Positions 48,666 through 59,297 of a stretch of 64,000 nucleotides of DNA are shown here, one piece after another (the stretch's first letter is position 1; each line of letters starts with the position of its first letter). The stretch is from assembly GCA_023374025.1 (NCBI GenBank), contig SIJG01000004.1, forward strand, positions 1,175,226 to 1,239,225, in the 5' to 3' direction. Below the pieces are notes generated by a model. It was not told the origin of the DNA, searched no databases, and saw only the letters and a program-made list of their open reading frames with translations. The translations under genes were made by a program, and so were the position numbers. This DNA is from Heterodera schachtii. Its lineage: Eukaryota > Nematoda > Chromadorea > Rhabditida > Heteroderidae.

Positions 48666-51256
48666 ATGGAAGTTCCCGCCGACTATTCTCTTCATAAACA
48701 CACTTTTCCAAACGGGACGAATGGTTTGTTGGGCCATGGGAAATGATTACAAAAAGTACTTTTATTCATTTTCCCTTGACATTTGACTCATGCTTTTGGA
48801 TACGATTGATGCTCTTTTAAGAGATGTCCCAGCAGCGGAGGCAGCAAATGTCTCACTCGAGCGATGAACGGAGTTGCCAAGAGGACGAGACGGAGGAGGA
48901 GCAGGACGAAGAGGCGATGCTTTACACGGCCAAATACCGTCATTTGCTCGAGTATTACAAGCACATCTTCGAAGTTGTCATTATTAGTGGTACTTATTAA
49001 ATTTACGGTATCAAAAAGCCAAGAATTGAAAAAAAAGTCTTAGATAAAGTTGAAATGGAAGTCGGTTTTGTGCTCACAATCAGCAGTAGTGAACTTATTG
49101 TTAGCATAAGAAAAATAATGTCAGCTTTTTTTTTTTTTTGCTTTTGATTCTGTAAACTTAATAAGTAATTTATTTGCTTTGTTTTTGAAAAGCATTAATT
49201 TTTTGAATTCTAATTAAGATGAATAATCGCCTCAGACATCGCATTTATCATGTGAAGAAGGAAATAAACCATCTCAAACAGTTGAAACGGTATTACTTTT
49301 ACTCTTTTTTTTCTTATTTTTACTTTCTCTTAAAATTTTTGTTTTTAGGCTTCTTTGTGAGCGTTTACTTTTCCGAAGGGTTGAAATTATCGACACAAAT
49401 TTGGAAATCCCTGACAACGATTCGGGCGTACACAGCGCAATGGAATTGGTTGGGGAGGTGTTTTTTATTCTCCCTTATAATTGATAATTGTTGTTCAATT
49501 TGTTTTGTTTCCCTCCCCACATTTCTTCCCATGCCACAGATTGCAAATGCCGCCGCCGCCAATCCCTCGCAGCCATCCGCCGCCAGTGCCAGCGCTTCGC
49601 ACGGCACCGCTGGTGGCAGCGCCGGAGGCGGTGGGCGGAAACGAAAGCGCGGCGCGACGGGCGGCAGTGACGAACAGCCGCAAATGGCGACGAGCGGAGG
49701 GGAGGGCGCAAAAAGTGCGTCGTCACTGTTATTTCCTTTTTGTTGGAACAGTTTTTGTTGCTTCTTCAGCAATGCCTTTTCATCTCGGCCAACAACAAAC
49801 GACGCCACGCGCAAAGGCGTCGCGCGGTGGCGGCGACGAGGCAAAGCGAAATATCATCAATATCATCGAAAGCATTGTGGCGGACACGCACAGAGCAAAC
49901 AAACAAAAAACGGACGCAAAAGGCGGCGGTGCGTTTTATTTGCAAAACTTTTAACCCCCCAAAAGTTGAATTGATACATTTGCTAGTAAAAAGCGCGTGG
50001 GGGAGCGGGTCGAAGTCCAAAATTTCGTGGGAGTAAAACCATGCAATTTTATGATATATATTTTCTTATTTTCGCAGCATTTTGCTGTGTAAAGAATGGG
50101 GCCGGCGGTGCCTATAGGCGCCGCCGGGAAAAATAACAATTAAAAGTTTGAGGCAAGTTTTGGCACTCACATTCCTTTTACAGTTTCTTCGTCGTCCTCA
50201 AATTGCCAACGTCGTCGACATCTTCCGCCGCCTCTTCCCCCACCCGCTGCCTTGGTCCCCTCTTCCTCCTCCTCGGCTTTGCCCTCTTCCTCCTCCTCAT
50301 CGGTTTGCCATCACCACCCACAACAACCAAATGTAAGTAACGGGTGTATCTTTTTGTAAATTTTCATTTTCCTCCGCTAACCATTCTTATTCTCATTGTC
50401 AGCAGTGTAGTTGCTGCTGTGTCAGTTCCTCCAACAACAGCAATTACGAGCCGTTGTCCGAATCTGATTTATCCGCTGAGGAATTGGCCGAACGGCTCAT
50501 CCACCGGCGTTCATCCATCGACCATTTACTGCCCGAGGCGCCCGAGCCGGACGACGACGCCGACGCTGGTGAACAGGAAAAAGGGAAGGATCGCAAGGAG
50601 GAAAAGAGCAAGACGGAGAGAAGAGACGCCGTTTTTGGAGATGCCAAAAACAGTAAACATGAAAAGGAGGAAGGAAAGGACAAAGGAAACGGAGGAGAAA
50701 CCCAACAACAACAAAGGCAGAGAATAACTCAAGAAGAAAAAACACCTTCCAGTGAAGACGAACAGCATAAACAACAGATGATGGCAACCACAACTGGTAA
50801 GGAATTGGCACAACGGGCCCCTAAATACCTCTTAAGAATTTCAAAAACAAATATTGGCAGTTTCAGTAAAATCTGTTGAATTCTTGCCCTCATTTTTTTC
50901 CTCCGTGGTGTCTATCGACATTGCCGGACTCCAAAACTCTTACTTTTAATGATGAACTCAAATATTCTTTTTAGTTGGACCAAATTTCATGAAACAGTCC
51001 TCTGACGATCTGACCGAAGAAAAAAGTCCGCTGACAAGTCAATCGCACAGCCAACAACAGCCACCATCAACAACAATGGCATCGTCATTTTCGCCGTGCT
51101 CGGCAGTGACGCCCTTTGTCCTGCTGCTATTGCTTCAGCTTCGATTTATGCAGCGAATGATGGTGAAAAGAGACGAGAAACCGAAGAAAAAAACGTTGAC
51201 AAAATCCCACTGTAGATGAGAATGAAGATGACGATGAAATGGAACAGGAACTGTAG
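48666..51256 (+). CDS. Coiled-coil, basic/acidic low-complexity nuclear-type protein (possibly INO80 TFPT-like)
   Basis: ATG 48666 follows TTTTCAG by one base. Exon 1 ends in phase 1 (THTFPNGTN region) and joins MSQQRRQQMSHSSDERS. The best conserved-looking part is LYTAKYRHLLEYYKHIFE, then MNNRLRHRIYHVKKEINHLK and LLCERLLFRRVEII, a basic coiled coil of the kind seen in small INO80/TFPT subunits; that is only a resemblance. The rest is Ala/Gly/Ser-rich with GGRKRKRG, then KRNIINIIESIVADTHRANK, Ser/His/Pro runs, SESDLSAEELAERLIHRRSS, an acidic/basic stretch and a last exon DENEDDDEMEQEL ending TAG 51254-51256. A polyadenylation signal lies at 51281. Several internal splice choices are uncertain, and two genes rather than one cannot be excluded. 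Confidence 0.5.
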
Positions 51257-51621
51257 CACATACCATTTGATATTAGTTTAAATAAATGCCATTTTTATTT
51301 GAAAATATTAAATAATTTTTTTCTTTCTCCCAACTTTGGTCAACAAAATTTGACCTGGCATATGCAGTTTTTGTGGTTTCTGCGAAAACAAACATATAAA
51401 TTTAAGAAGCACCACCTTTTGTGTATATGTATTGTATGTATGTATAATTGGCTGATCACAGGATGTCGATAAACATGATAATTCGAGTGTAAATTTCTAA
51501 AAATTAATTTTTGAAAAAACATGTATTGATATTTTTTCGTGTACTAAAAATGTTTTTTCAAAATATTTTTCTTTAGTTCTGAATTTCTTCTTTTTTAAGG
51601 TAAATTTGCTTGAAACATAAC
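51257..51621. other. Spacer before csn-6
   Basis: 3' UTR of the preceding gene (AATAAA at 51281), then AT-rich DNA leading to csn-6. No TATA box or repeat recognised. Confidence 0.4.
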
Positions 51622-53103
51622 ATGGCTAGGGGTGTTTCTACCGCTTTGATTCATTCTGTGGTTGCTTTACACATTTCCGACCATTGGACACGCGTCCGTG
51701 TGCAAAACAATAACTCTCAAAAAGTATTTTCGTTAATTCTGCTCGAGTTCGCTAATTGGCATAATTAATCGGTAGGTGTACGGTGCACTGCTCGGAAAAC
51801 ATTCCGGCCGTAACATTGAAATTTCAAATGCATTTGAGCTCAAAGTTTCGGAGACGGATGACAAAAAATTGGATGTTGATGAAGAATATTTCGCCCAGCG
51901 CAGTGCACTTTGTGAGTTTTACAACAATTTTAATTATTTTTTTTTAAATAATTTGAATGCTCCCAACATTCAGACAAGGAAACGTTTGCTGACTTGGACT
52001 TTCTTGGCTTTTACGTCACTTGCGATGACAATGAACAGGCCTTGGAGAGTGACGTATTTCTTCAGCGTAAAGTAAGGACAAATGAATTTCCGTCACGGAA
52101 GAGAAATTCCGGAGGGGGGGGGGGGGGTCAAATTCACTGTTTTGTGCAAATTTTTAAAATAGGTATATCAAAAAAATGGGAAGTTATTCGACAATCTTTC
52201 CTTCCCATATAATTACATATTGCGAACAGAAAGCAGTCAAAGATCCAGTCCATCAAGCCTGGATTTGTCTAGGAAAATCCAAGCAACATTAAATCCGGGT
52301 CCAGGCTTTTTTCAAAATGTCGAGCTTTGTACGTTTGACTTATTAAGGCGATGACTCACAGCGAAGCGCCGATTTTGTTGAAATTCAATGCGAGTGAACC
52401 GGTCGCCTGCGATAAGGTTTTATGGCACAATTCGGCGGGGAGAAACCGCCCAAATATTTAAAAAACGTTCCAACCGCGCTCTTTGTTTTTTTAGCTTTCC
52501 CTCACCGTTTTCGACTCGCGCGTGGACCCAACCGACGAGCAACAACTGCTTTTGCAGCAAGTGCCCGTCAAAATTGTGAACGAAGTCGCCGAACAAATCG
52601 GACTGGACCATTTGGCACGCTATTCGCGAGAGGGCGCACCGGCGGAATCGACCGCCTCCAAACAATTGGGCGCCCAAATTGGCAGCATCGCCAGTCTGCA
52701 CCAGGGGCTGTTCATCGCCAGCCAATACATCAAAGTAAAAAGGACATCATTGAACAAATACCACAGAGATTAGAGCCGATTCCGACAATGAGAATTTTCT
52801 TTTCTTTAGTCCGTGCAGAATGATCAGATTGAGCGTGACAATTCAATCTTGCAAGAAATCAACAAATTGTGTCAGAAATTGGCCGTTTTGGATGCGAACA
52901 GTGCGCTGGAAAACAATTTTTTGGTTTTTACACTTTGTTGTTCTTTTTACAAATATTTTTGGACGCTTTAGCAATCGACGGACCAAAAACTGTTGGTTCT
53001 GCTGACCGCGCTTACCAGTGTCCAGGGCCAAACCGTGCGGTTGGTTGATCGGCTGAATGTGCTCGCCCGTGACCGGCTTCAGCATGTCCTCATCACTTTC
53101 TAA
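51622..53103 (+). CDS. csn-6: COP9 signalosome subunit 6 (CSN6)
   Basis: A non-catalytic MPN subunit of the COP9 signalosome, which removes NEDD8 from cullins. Seven exons (51622-51723, 51776-51911, 51974-52071, 52348-52416, 52495-52734, 52810-52923, 52972-53103) close perfectly into 296 residues. The N-terminus SVVALHISDHWTRVRVQNN and VYGALLGKHSGRNIEISNAF are the MPN core; DLDFLGFYVTCDDNEQALES follows. No JAMM metal-binding His-x-His is present, as expected for CSN6. The middle (NEVAEQIGLDHLARYSREG) and the C-terminal helical part (KLLVLLTALTSVQGQTVRLV) match the family; the protein ends RDRLQHVLITF. A CCTGG-rich repeat and a G13 tract sit in the 276-bp third intron. It is followed 240 bp later by the mitochondrial peptidase gene, suggesting an operon. 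Confidence 0.92.
52252..52317. repeat. CCTGG-rich dispersed repeat, short intronic copy
   Basis: AAGCCTGGATTTGTCTAGG, then AAAATCC and GGGTCCAGGCTTTTTT within csn-6 intron 3, resembling the long copy at 16046-16352. The ends AAGCCTGGA and TCCAGGCTT are inverted relative to each other. Confidence 0.65.
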
Positions 53104-53343
53104 TTGCGTTCAATTCAAATTTCACTCTCTTCTTTTTAGGAGCGTTCTTCGTTTATTCAGCATCGCCATTGCTCCAATTTGTTCCCGGGCTTATTTGGAC
53201 GCTTCTAAATTAAAGCACAGCCAATTATCTATTTCCATTTGTCTATTGCTTCTGTTTTTGTTGCTTTAATGTGTGTATTTTCGATTTCTGTGTGACATTT
53301 TACGATAAATCGGATTTTAAAAGCATTTTCAATTCAAAATGCA

Positions 53344-56300
53344 ATGGCATTCATTTGTTTTGTAATCACATTTGTTGGTTCTTATTTTTACTTTCTCCAT
53401 TCACTTATTAATTGCATTTTGTCTTTCGAATGCGACTTTTTCCTTCCAATTCGTCCCGTTGCCACTTTTTTTCCGCTTCGGTCGCTCTTTCGCCGCCACC
53501 TTTCGTCCGATGGTGGCAAACCCGCAACAAATGCGTCGCTTGCATCTGCCAACATGGTGTGTTTATTTAAATTGTCGAATTTGATATTTTCCGAAATGCC
53601 CATGGATTTTATTCCCAATCTTTCGTCCTTTAAGGGCCTTTTCGGCAATTTTCTCCTCCGTTCTCCGCACGGCTTTGAACTTCTCACGCGAGCGGTGGAC
53701 GCAAAGTCCAACGAAATGGTGAAGGAAATTGTGCAAAGGGCGGCCGAAAGGGCAGCCGACAGAGGGAAAAAAGTGGACACATTTTGCATTTGTTTGTTCC
53801 CTACTCAATTTTATTTACAGAAAACGACGGTGTCTCTGGTGGACGATCTGTCCAACGAAATTTGTTCGGCCGCTGATTTGGTGATTTTTTCATCCGTTGG
53901 CCGGGGGATAAAGAATTTCGGCACTCTTCCAATTAAATGCCACAAAAAGAAAGCCACGGAGCTAAATTCGGCGCCTAATTAGGGAGATCCACAATAATCC
54001 GGAGAATTGCGCCCATTTTAGACGGATTGCGTCCGCTGTATGCACACCGACCCAAAGTGGGGAAAAGCAGCCGACGAAGCGATGCGCTACTTCACTTCTC
54101 TTGTTGAAACGCTCAACACAACACCGGTGACAATTTGAAAAAAAGTTATGCAAATGAATTTTGGTGAATTTTCGGAACTTTACGAAGCGCTGAGACTGTC
54201 GTTGGAGCGCGAGCAATTGGACGCGGTCAGCGAAAGGACGTGCCGACTTTTGCTGGCGGAGTTCGAGCAGTCCGGCATCCAATTGGCTTCTGTCGAGGCA
54301 AAAACTTTGATTTCTTTTTCTTTTGCACATTTTATGGCTATTGACTCGTTTCATTTTATCCCTTTTTTCGTTTTAGCGAAAACAATTCGTCAAACTTTCC
54401 GATGAAATCTTCGAGGCTGGTACAAATTTTGTGGACGGTTGTGAGCGGCCCGTGAAACTCAGCAGCGACGAGCAGAACCAATTCGGAGTGCGCACTTCGC
54501 ATTTGAACGGGCCATGGACCCAACAGGTCGACCGACGGCTCCGATGGTTCAGCTACAGAAAATACTTTGAACACAACGAACAGCAGGTGAAGAAAGGCAG
54601 TGGAAAACATTGTTTTATTTAATTGGGTTTTTGGATATTTAAACCATTTAAATTTCTCTAAGGAAACTTTTTTACGCCGTTTGGTCTCCGCCCGACACAA
54701 TTTGGCACTGCTCACCAATTTCCAATCGTTTGCCCATCGGGCGCAAAGCAACTCTTTGCTGGGCACTTACGAAAACGTTCACTCATTTCTCGGCTCTGTC
54801 ATCGAAGTGAATGAGCTTCATTTTTAATATTTTTTTTAATTTTTACCTTCAGAAATTTGTGCCAAAATGTGCCGCCGAACTCGCCGAAGCTCAACAAATT
54901 GTGCAAAAGTGCTCAATCAATTTCGACGCAATTGGTCCCCAGCTGAACGAATGCGACGTCGAATTCGCAACTGCGGTGCCTTTTGCTTTGATTGTCCATT
55001 TAACACTCTAATTACTATTTTATTTATTTATTTTCATTTTCCGTTTGTCTCCGTAATTTTCACTCCGTTCAGCTCAAACGCCATTCCCTCCTCTCCTCCC
55101 CCTGCCCCTCCTCTTCCCCCTCCGTTTGCTCCTTCCATTTGTCCTCTCTCCTCGACGGTTTCGAATCGCTCGTCGCTGCGCTGTACAAATTGCGTTTTGA
55201 GCGTTCTGAGCCGGCCGAGGGCGAATGTTGGCCTGGAAATGTGGTCAAACTGGTGGGATCCTCACTCTGTTGATTGACTGTGCTTTTCACTGTGACAGAA
55301 TGTCCACCAAATTGCGGACAAAGCCTTTCTCGGCTCCGTCTTTTTGGACATCGACGCGCGGCAAAGCAAAGTGCAGGGCGACTGCCATTTTACCATACGA
55401 TGCTCAAAATTGGTGTAGTGAAATGGCATTTTATGGGCTAATTTGGTATTTCAGTTGGACAATGGTCAGTTCCAAAGCCCAATTGTCGTCCTTTCGTTGG
55501 CCATTGTCCCTGATGCTGAAATTGACGCTCAAAAGTCATCTTTGGCAGTTTTCGAACGGGTGAGTGAGGCGACAATCACTTTATGTCAATTAAATCCACT
55601 CCAATTAAGGCGACAATGACTGTTCAACAGGCAGAGAATTTCTTCCACGAAATGGGCCATGCGATGCACTCAATTTTGGGTCGAACTCGTTTTCAGCACG
55701 TGGCCGGTGCTCAATTAGTCGGCAATTAAGTTCCAATTTCCTTTCATTGTTAGGGACTCGGTGTCCTACAGATTTTGCGGAAGTGCCCTCCAATTTGATG
55801 GAGTGTTTCTTCAACGACCCACGAGTGAGTAAGAGTAATTAGTGCCGATTAATTTGGCATGGCTTTATATCTCTCAGGTGCTCCAAAAGATTTGGCGCGA
55901 TTCGTCGGGCCGGGCGCCAACCGATGAAAAGGCGGAGCTTTTGGAAGGCATTGCCAACTCGCGGAGAGTGTTCGACGCCCTGCACACGACGCGACAAGTG
56001 GACTAACAAAATCCACCAAACGAATTGGGAATTTTGGTAAACTTTTTAGGCCCTTTATGCGCTGTTCGACTTGGAATTGCACGGCGAACGCGCGGCAGAG
56101 ATAGCGGAGGGACGGATGAGCACGACGGAACTGTTTGGCCATCTCCAAAGGAAGGCGTTGCCCGGGCTGAAAAACGGCGACCAAATCGCATACCATCACA
56201 GGCAAAAAAAAAATGAAGATAAAAGCCACTTAATTAATTAATCATCAGTGATGCTTCTTACTTTTAAAATGTCGTTGAAAATTTAATAATGTTTCAATGA

Positions 56301-56790
56301 ATTATTATGACTTTCCATCGGTTCATTCGTTTCCTTTCTTTTCAGAATCGCCCATTTGTTCACTTATGGCGCCAGTGAGTCGCGCTGCGTTTTCCCACCC
56401 AATTTTTGTGCTCTTTTTCCCCCCTTTCAGAATATTATTCCTATTTGGTCGCTCGGGCGGGCGCTTCTCTGATTTATGAGCGACTTTTCGCCGACGACCC
56501 TCTTTCGGGACGGAATGGGCTCAAATGGGCAAAGGTTGGTGCCGAAAGAGGAAAATGCCAACAATAGTAATGACAGCATTGATAAATTTAATTGAAGTAT
56601 TCATGATAAAATATGCGTCGTTAATTTGTTTTCTTTCCCCAATGATTTTCAGGTGCAATCCCACGGTGGTGAGCACCCGTCCGATGTGCTGTTGGCCATG
56701 GCATTGGACTCGCCGGAAGGGAAGGCGCCGACCGCCGCCGAATTGGTCGCCGCATTGGACAGGCACTCGTCGGCGGAGAATGCCATGTGA
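53344..56790 (+). CDS. Mitochondrial intermediate peptidase (M3 family metallopeptidase)
   Basis: MIP removes an octapeptide from imported mitochondrial precursors after the first processing step. The N-terminal exon includes [19 protein letters not shown], an Arg/Ser-rich presequence. The mature start is [20 protein letters not shown], followed by [17 protein letters not shown], both typical of MIP. Later parts are [33 protein letters not shown] and the zinc site [20 protein letters not shown] (HEMGH at about 55645). The third ligand lies in [18 protein letters not shown]. Near the C-terminus are [28 protein letters not shown] and [16 protein letters not shown], with TGA 56788-56790. The catalytic set is complete. 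About 14 exons are present; the middle ones (54830-55560) are approximate. The first exon could be spliced directly from ANM to GLFG or read through a 78-bp in-frame segment. It lies between csn-6 and a small gene in tight tandem. Confidence 0.9.
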
Positions 56791-56987
56791 TTTAGAGGGG
56801 GAAGAAAGTCCGATAATTTTGGTACACTTTTCCCATTGTTTGCGACTTATTATTGTCAGATCACACATCCCTTTTCAAAAAAATGTTTTTGATTTTGCTT
56901 TTTAATAATGCTTTTCCTCCGTTTCGTCGCACTTTTTATTTGCCAATTCATTTTAATTACCAATTTTTGTCTCATTTCTCCGTTGAA

Positions 56988-57625
56988 ATGCGTTTCTCCG
57001 CTCCTCGTCAAGTGCTCAAATATTTCTATAAACGGACAAACGCATTTTGGGACACATCGATGCTCCACAAGGAGCGAGTCGCATATGGAAAGCTCCGGCT
57101 GAAGCTGTACGGCGCGTTGGTGCTTTCCATGTGGTATATGTAGTAAGTGCCGGTGAATGTTTTTTTGGGCGGATTCCTTATGAAGCCAATTCGCCACTTA
57201 ATTGTGACAGAATTATGCAATTCCAATTTTACTGCCTTTTTGTGGTACCCCTGGGGCCAGTTTTGGTTCCCAATTTCCACTTTTCTCCGTTACTTTGTCT
57301 TCTGTCAGTGAATTCGCCACTCCTCCGCCCGACGTGCGCTTTGACATACGGTGGTTCTTCAGCAGCTCATTTGCCAATTATGTGCAGACGAAGGGTGCCG
57401 GTGGCTTGGACATTGCGGATGAGTGAGTGAAAATGACTTGTTACCGTAGGAAGTGGGCATGGCCACAAAGGCACCGGCTTACTGTACCGAACAAACACTA
57501 AAATTTAATCCCCTTTCAGGACCATGTACAAACAGTTCTCATTTGCGAAAGGCAGATTGTTGGAGAATGCGCTCAAAACGCCGGAGGGACAAGCGATGGG
57601 ATTGTCCGAAAGGTTTCACTCATGA
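56988..57625 (+). CDS. Small single-TM protein, mitochondrial-type (124 aa)
   Basis: Three exons (56988-57142, 57309-57422, 57520-57625) close in phase into 124 residues. The N-terminus (MRFSAPRQVLKYFYKRTNAF) is basic and aromatic without acids, followed by WDTSMLHKERVAYGKLRLK and one short hydrophobic helix (YGALVLSMWYMYEF). Then come PPPDVRFDIRWFFSSSFANY and a helical C-terminus (MYKQFSFAKGRLLENALKTP). Size and layout resemble accessory subunits or assembly factors of respiratory complexes, but I cannot name it. It follows the mitochondrial peptidase stop by 197 bp on the same strand, so co-transcription with a mitochondrial gene is plausible and supports that guess. A (GAA)n-rich 3' flank follows. 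Confidence 0.72.
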
Positions 57626-57999
57626 GAGGGACAAGCAACGAAGAAGAAGAAGAAGAGGAGGAGGAAAAGCGACGATCACTGAAGAATGGCACTTTAAAGC
57701 AACAAACCGAGAACAATCACACATTCTATAGGCCACGTTCAATTCATTTTGTCCAATCCTATTCAAATGAATAATATTTCTATCTTTTTTTTTGATTGCC
57801 ATTTCTCATTCTTCGGATTGTTTTTCATTTGTTTCGTCTGCTGATGAATGCTTTTTTTTGCTATTTGTGACCTTTCCCCCCGAGGCTTTTTCCGTCGATG
57901 CGTTAGTCAATCGGAGAAATGATTCAGCGCATAAAATGGTGAATAACGTAAAAAAGGGGCGTATTTAAGTGACTTGCAAAGATCATTCTCTTGCAATTG

Positions 58000-58925
58000 A
58001 TGTTCACAAATTGTCGTTGGAATGTCTCCCGTCTTCCGCCGCCATTTCCCCGCCTTTGCCAATTCGCTGACCTTCGCTTTGGCAATTTTCCGTCGATAAA
58101 ATGCCGAAAAGTATTTCTCACTTTTCTACAACAGGCTTTGTTCGTCGCCGCTTTTTCGGTTGCTTCGGCAGAACAAACAGTCACTCCGGGCCGGCACGAC
58201 GACTCGCTGGGCCACAGATGCAATTATTCGGGGCCCGGCCACTGTCCCTCGGGTGACCCAATTGGGGACAAAATGCCACAATTATTTTGCCTCCTCTTCC
58301 GATCACCATCCCCTGATCAATCTCAATCAGTCATTGCTGCTTCCACTTTCCCAGGGTTCGCCTGTGTTAACTCCAAATGCGTTCGTCGCTGCTTCTTCAG
58401 TGGCAATTGCCCCGAGGGCTTCTTCTGCAAAAGCAATTTCATTTGCGTGCGAAAGGAATGCGCCGCGGGGGACAACGAATGTTGCGCCAATTGTGCCGAG
58501 GCAATGCCAAGCGAACAGAGAAGAAGAAGCGGTGAATGATGCCCTTGTGTTTCAGATATGCATCGATCACTCGGAGTGTCCCTCCGATGGGTGGGGCTGT
58601 GTGCTGCTCAAATGCCGAAGAGTCGGTCAGTGGGCCAACTTTCTCATTGCTTTTGGTCATCGGATGTTTTGATGTTTCCTCCCTCTCAGAATGCCGTGCC
58701 CGCTCCGATTGTCCCTCCAATTGGCCATGTCTGGTCCGGTTTCTTCAGTCCATTACCCTTTCATTCATTGATTTGGCTTCATAGCTCGGCAGATGCTATG
58801 CCCCGAATTGTGAAAAGCACGAGGAATGCCCCGAGGGATGGAAATGCGGCAAAAAGCGGCGATGTGAAAAAGGAAAAGCCGAAGAGAAGGCAAAGGGAAA
58901 CGGCGAAGAAAACGATGGGAAATGA
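58000..58925 (+). CDS. Secreted disulfide-rich protein with five Cys repeats
   Basis: A hydrophobic segment (FLTFLQQALFVAAFSVASA) ahead of EQTVTPGRHDDSLGHRC acts as a signal peptide or anchor. Five modules follow, of the form C-x(5-8)-C-P-x-(G/W)-x-C-x(4-6)-C: CNYSGPGHCPSGFACVNSKC, CFFSGNCPEGFFCKSNFIC, CIDHSECPSDGWGCVLLKC, CRARSDCPSNWPC and CEKHEECPEGWKCGKKRRC. The modules are separated by introns, which suggests growth by exon duplication. It ends in a Lys/Glu-rich tail with TGA 58923-58925. The pattern resembles EB/WAP-like modules of nematode secreted proteins; function is unknown (cuticle, innate defence or parasitism are all possible). The start is uncertain: ATG 58000 gives a long pre-region, and an ATG at 58101 is in another frame. 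A TATTTAAG box lies at 57962. Confidence 0.66.
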
Positions 58926-59297
58926 CCAAAAGAAAATGGGCAGTTCAATGATGAAAATGGACAATTCAAACATTAGAATGCTTTTAAAGGAGTTTAATCC
59001 CTTTTTTTGGCCCTTCTGTTGTTAAACAATTTCAAAAATATTTATTTCCGAAGAATTGTTTGTATTTGCGCAGACAATGCAAGAAAAATTGGCATGACAA
59101 AAAATGACGATTGGCACAATCGAGGAAAAGAGTGAGGGATTGTTTAACAATTGAGGGGGAGAGATTGAACAAATAAATGAAATGGTAACAAAATAATGAG
59201 CATAGAACGGAACAAATCAAAGGCAGAGAGTTAAATAATATTTATATTTTTCGTTTTCTCAATAAAATAATAATATGTTTTCTTTCATTTCCCCAAT

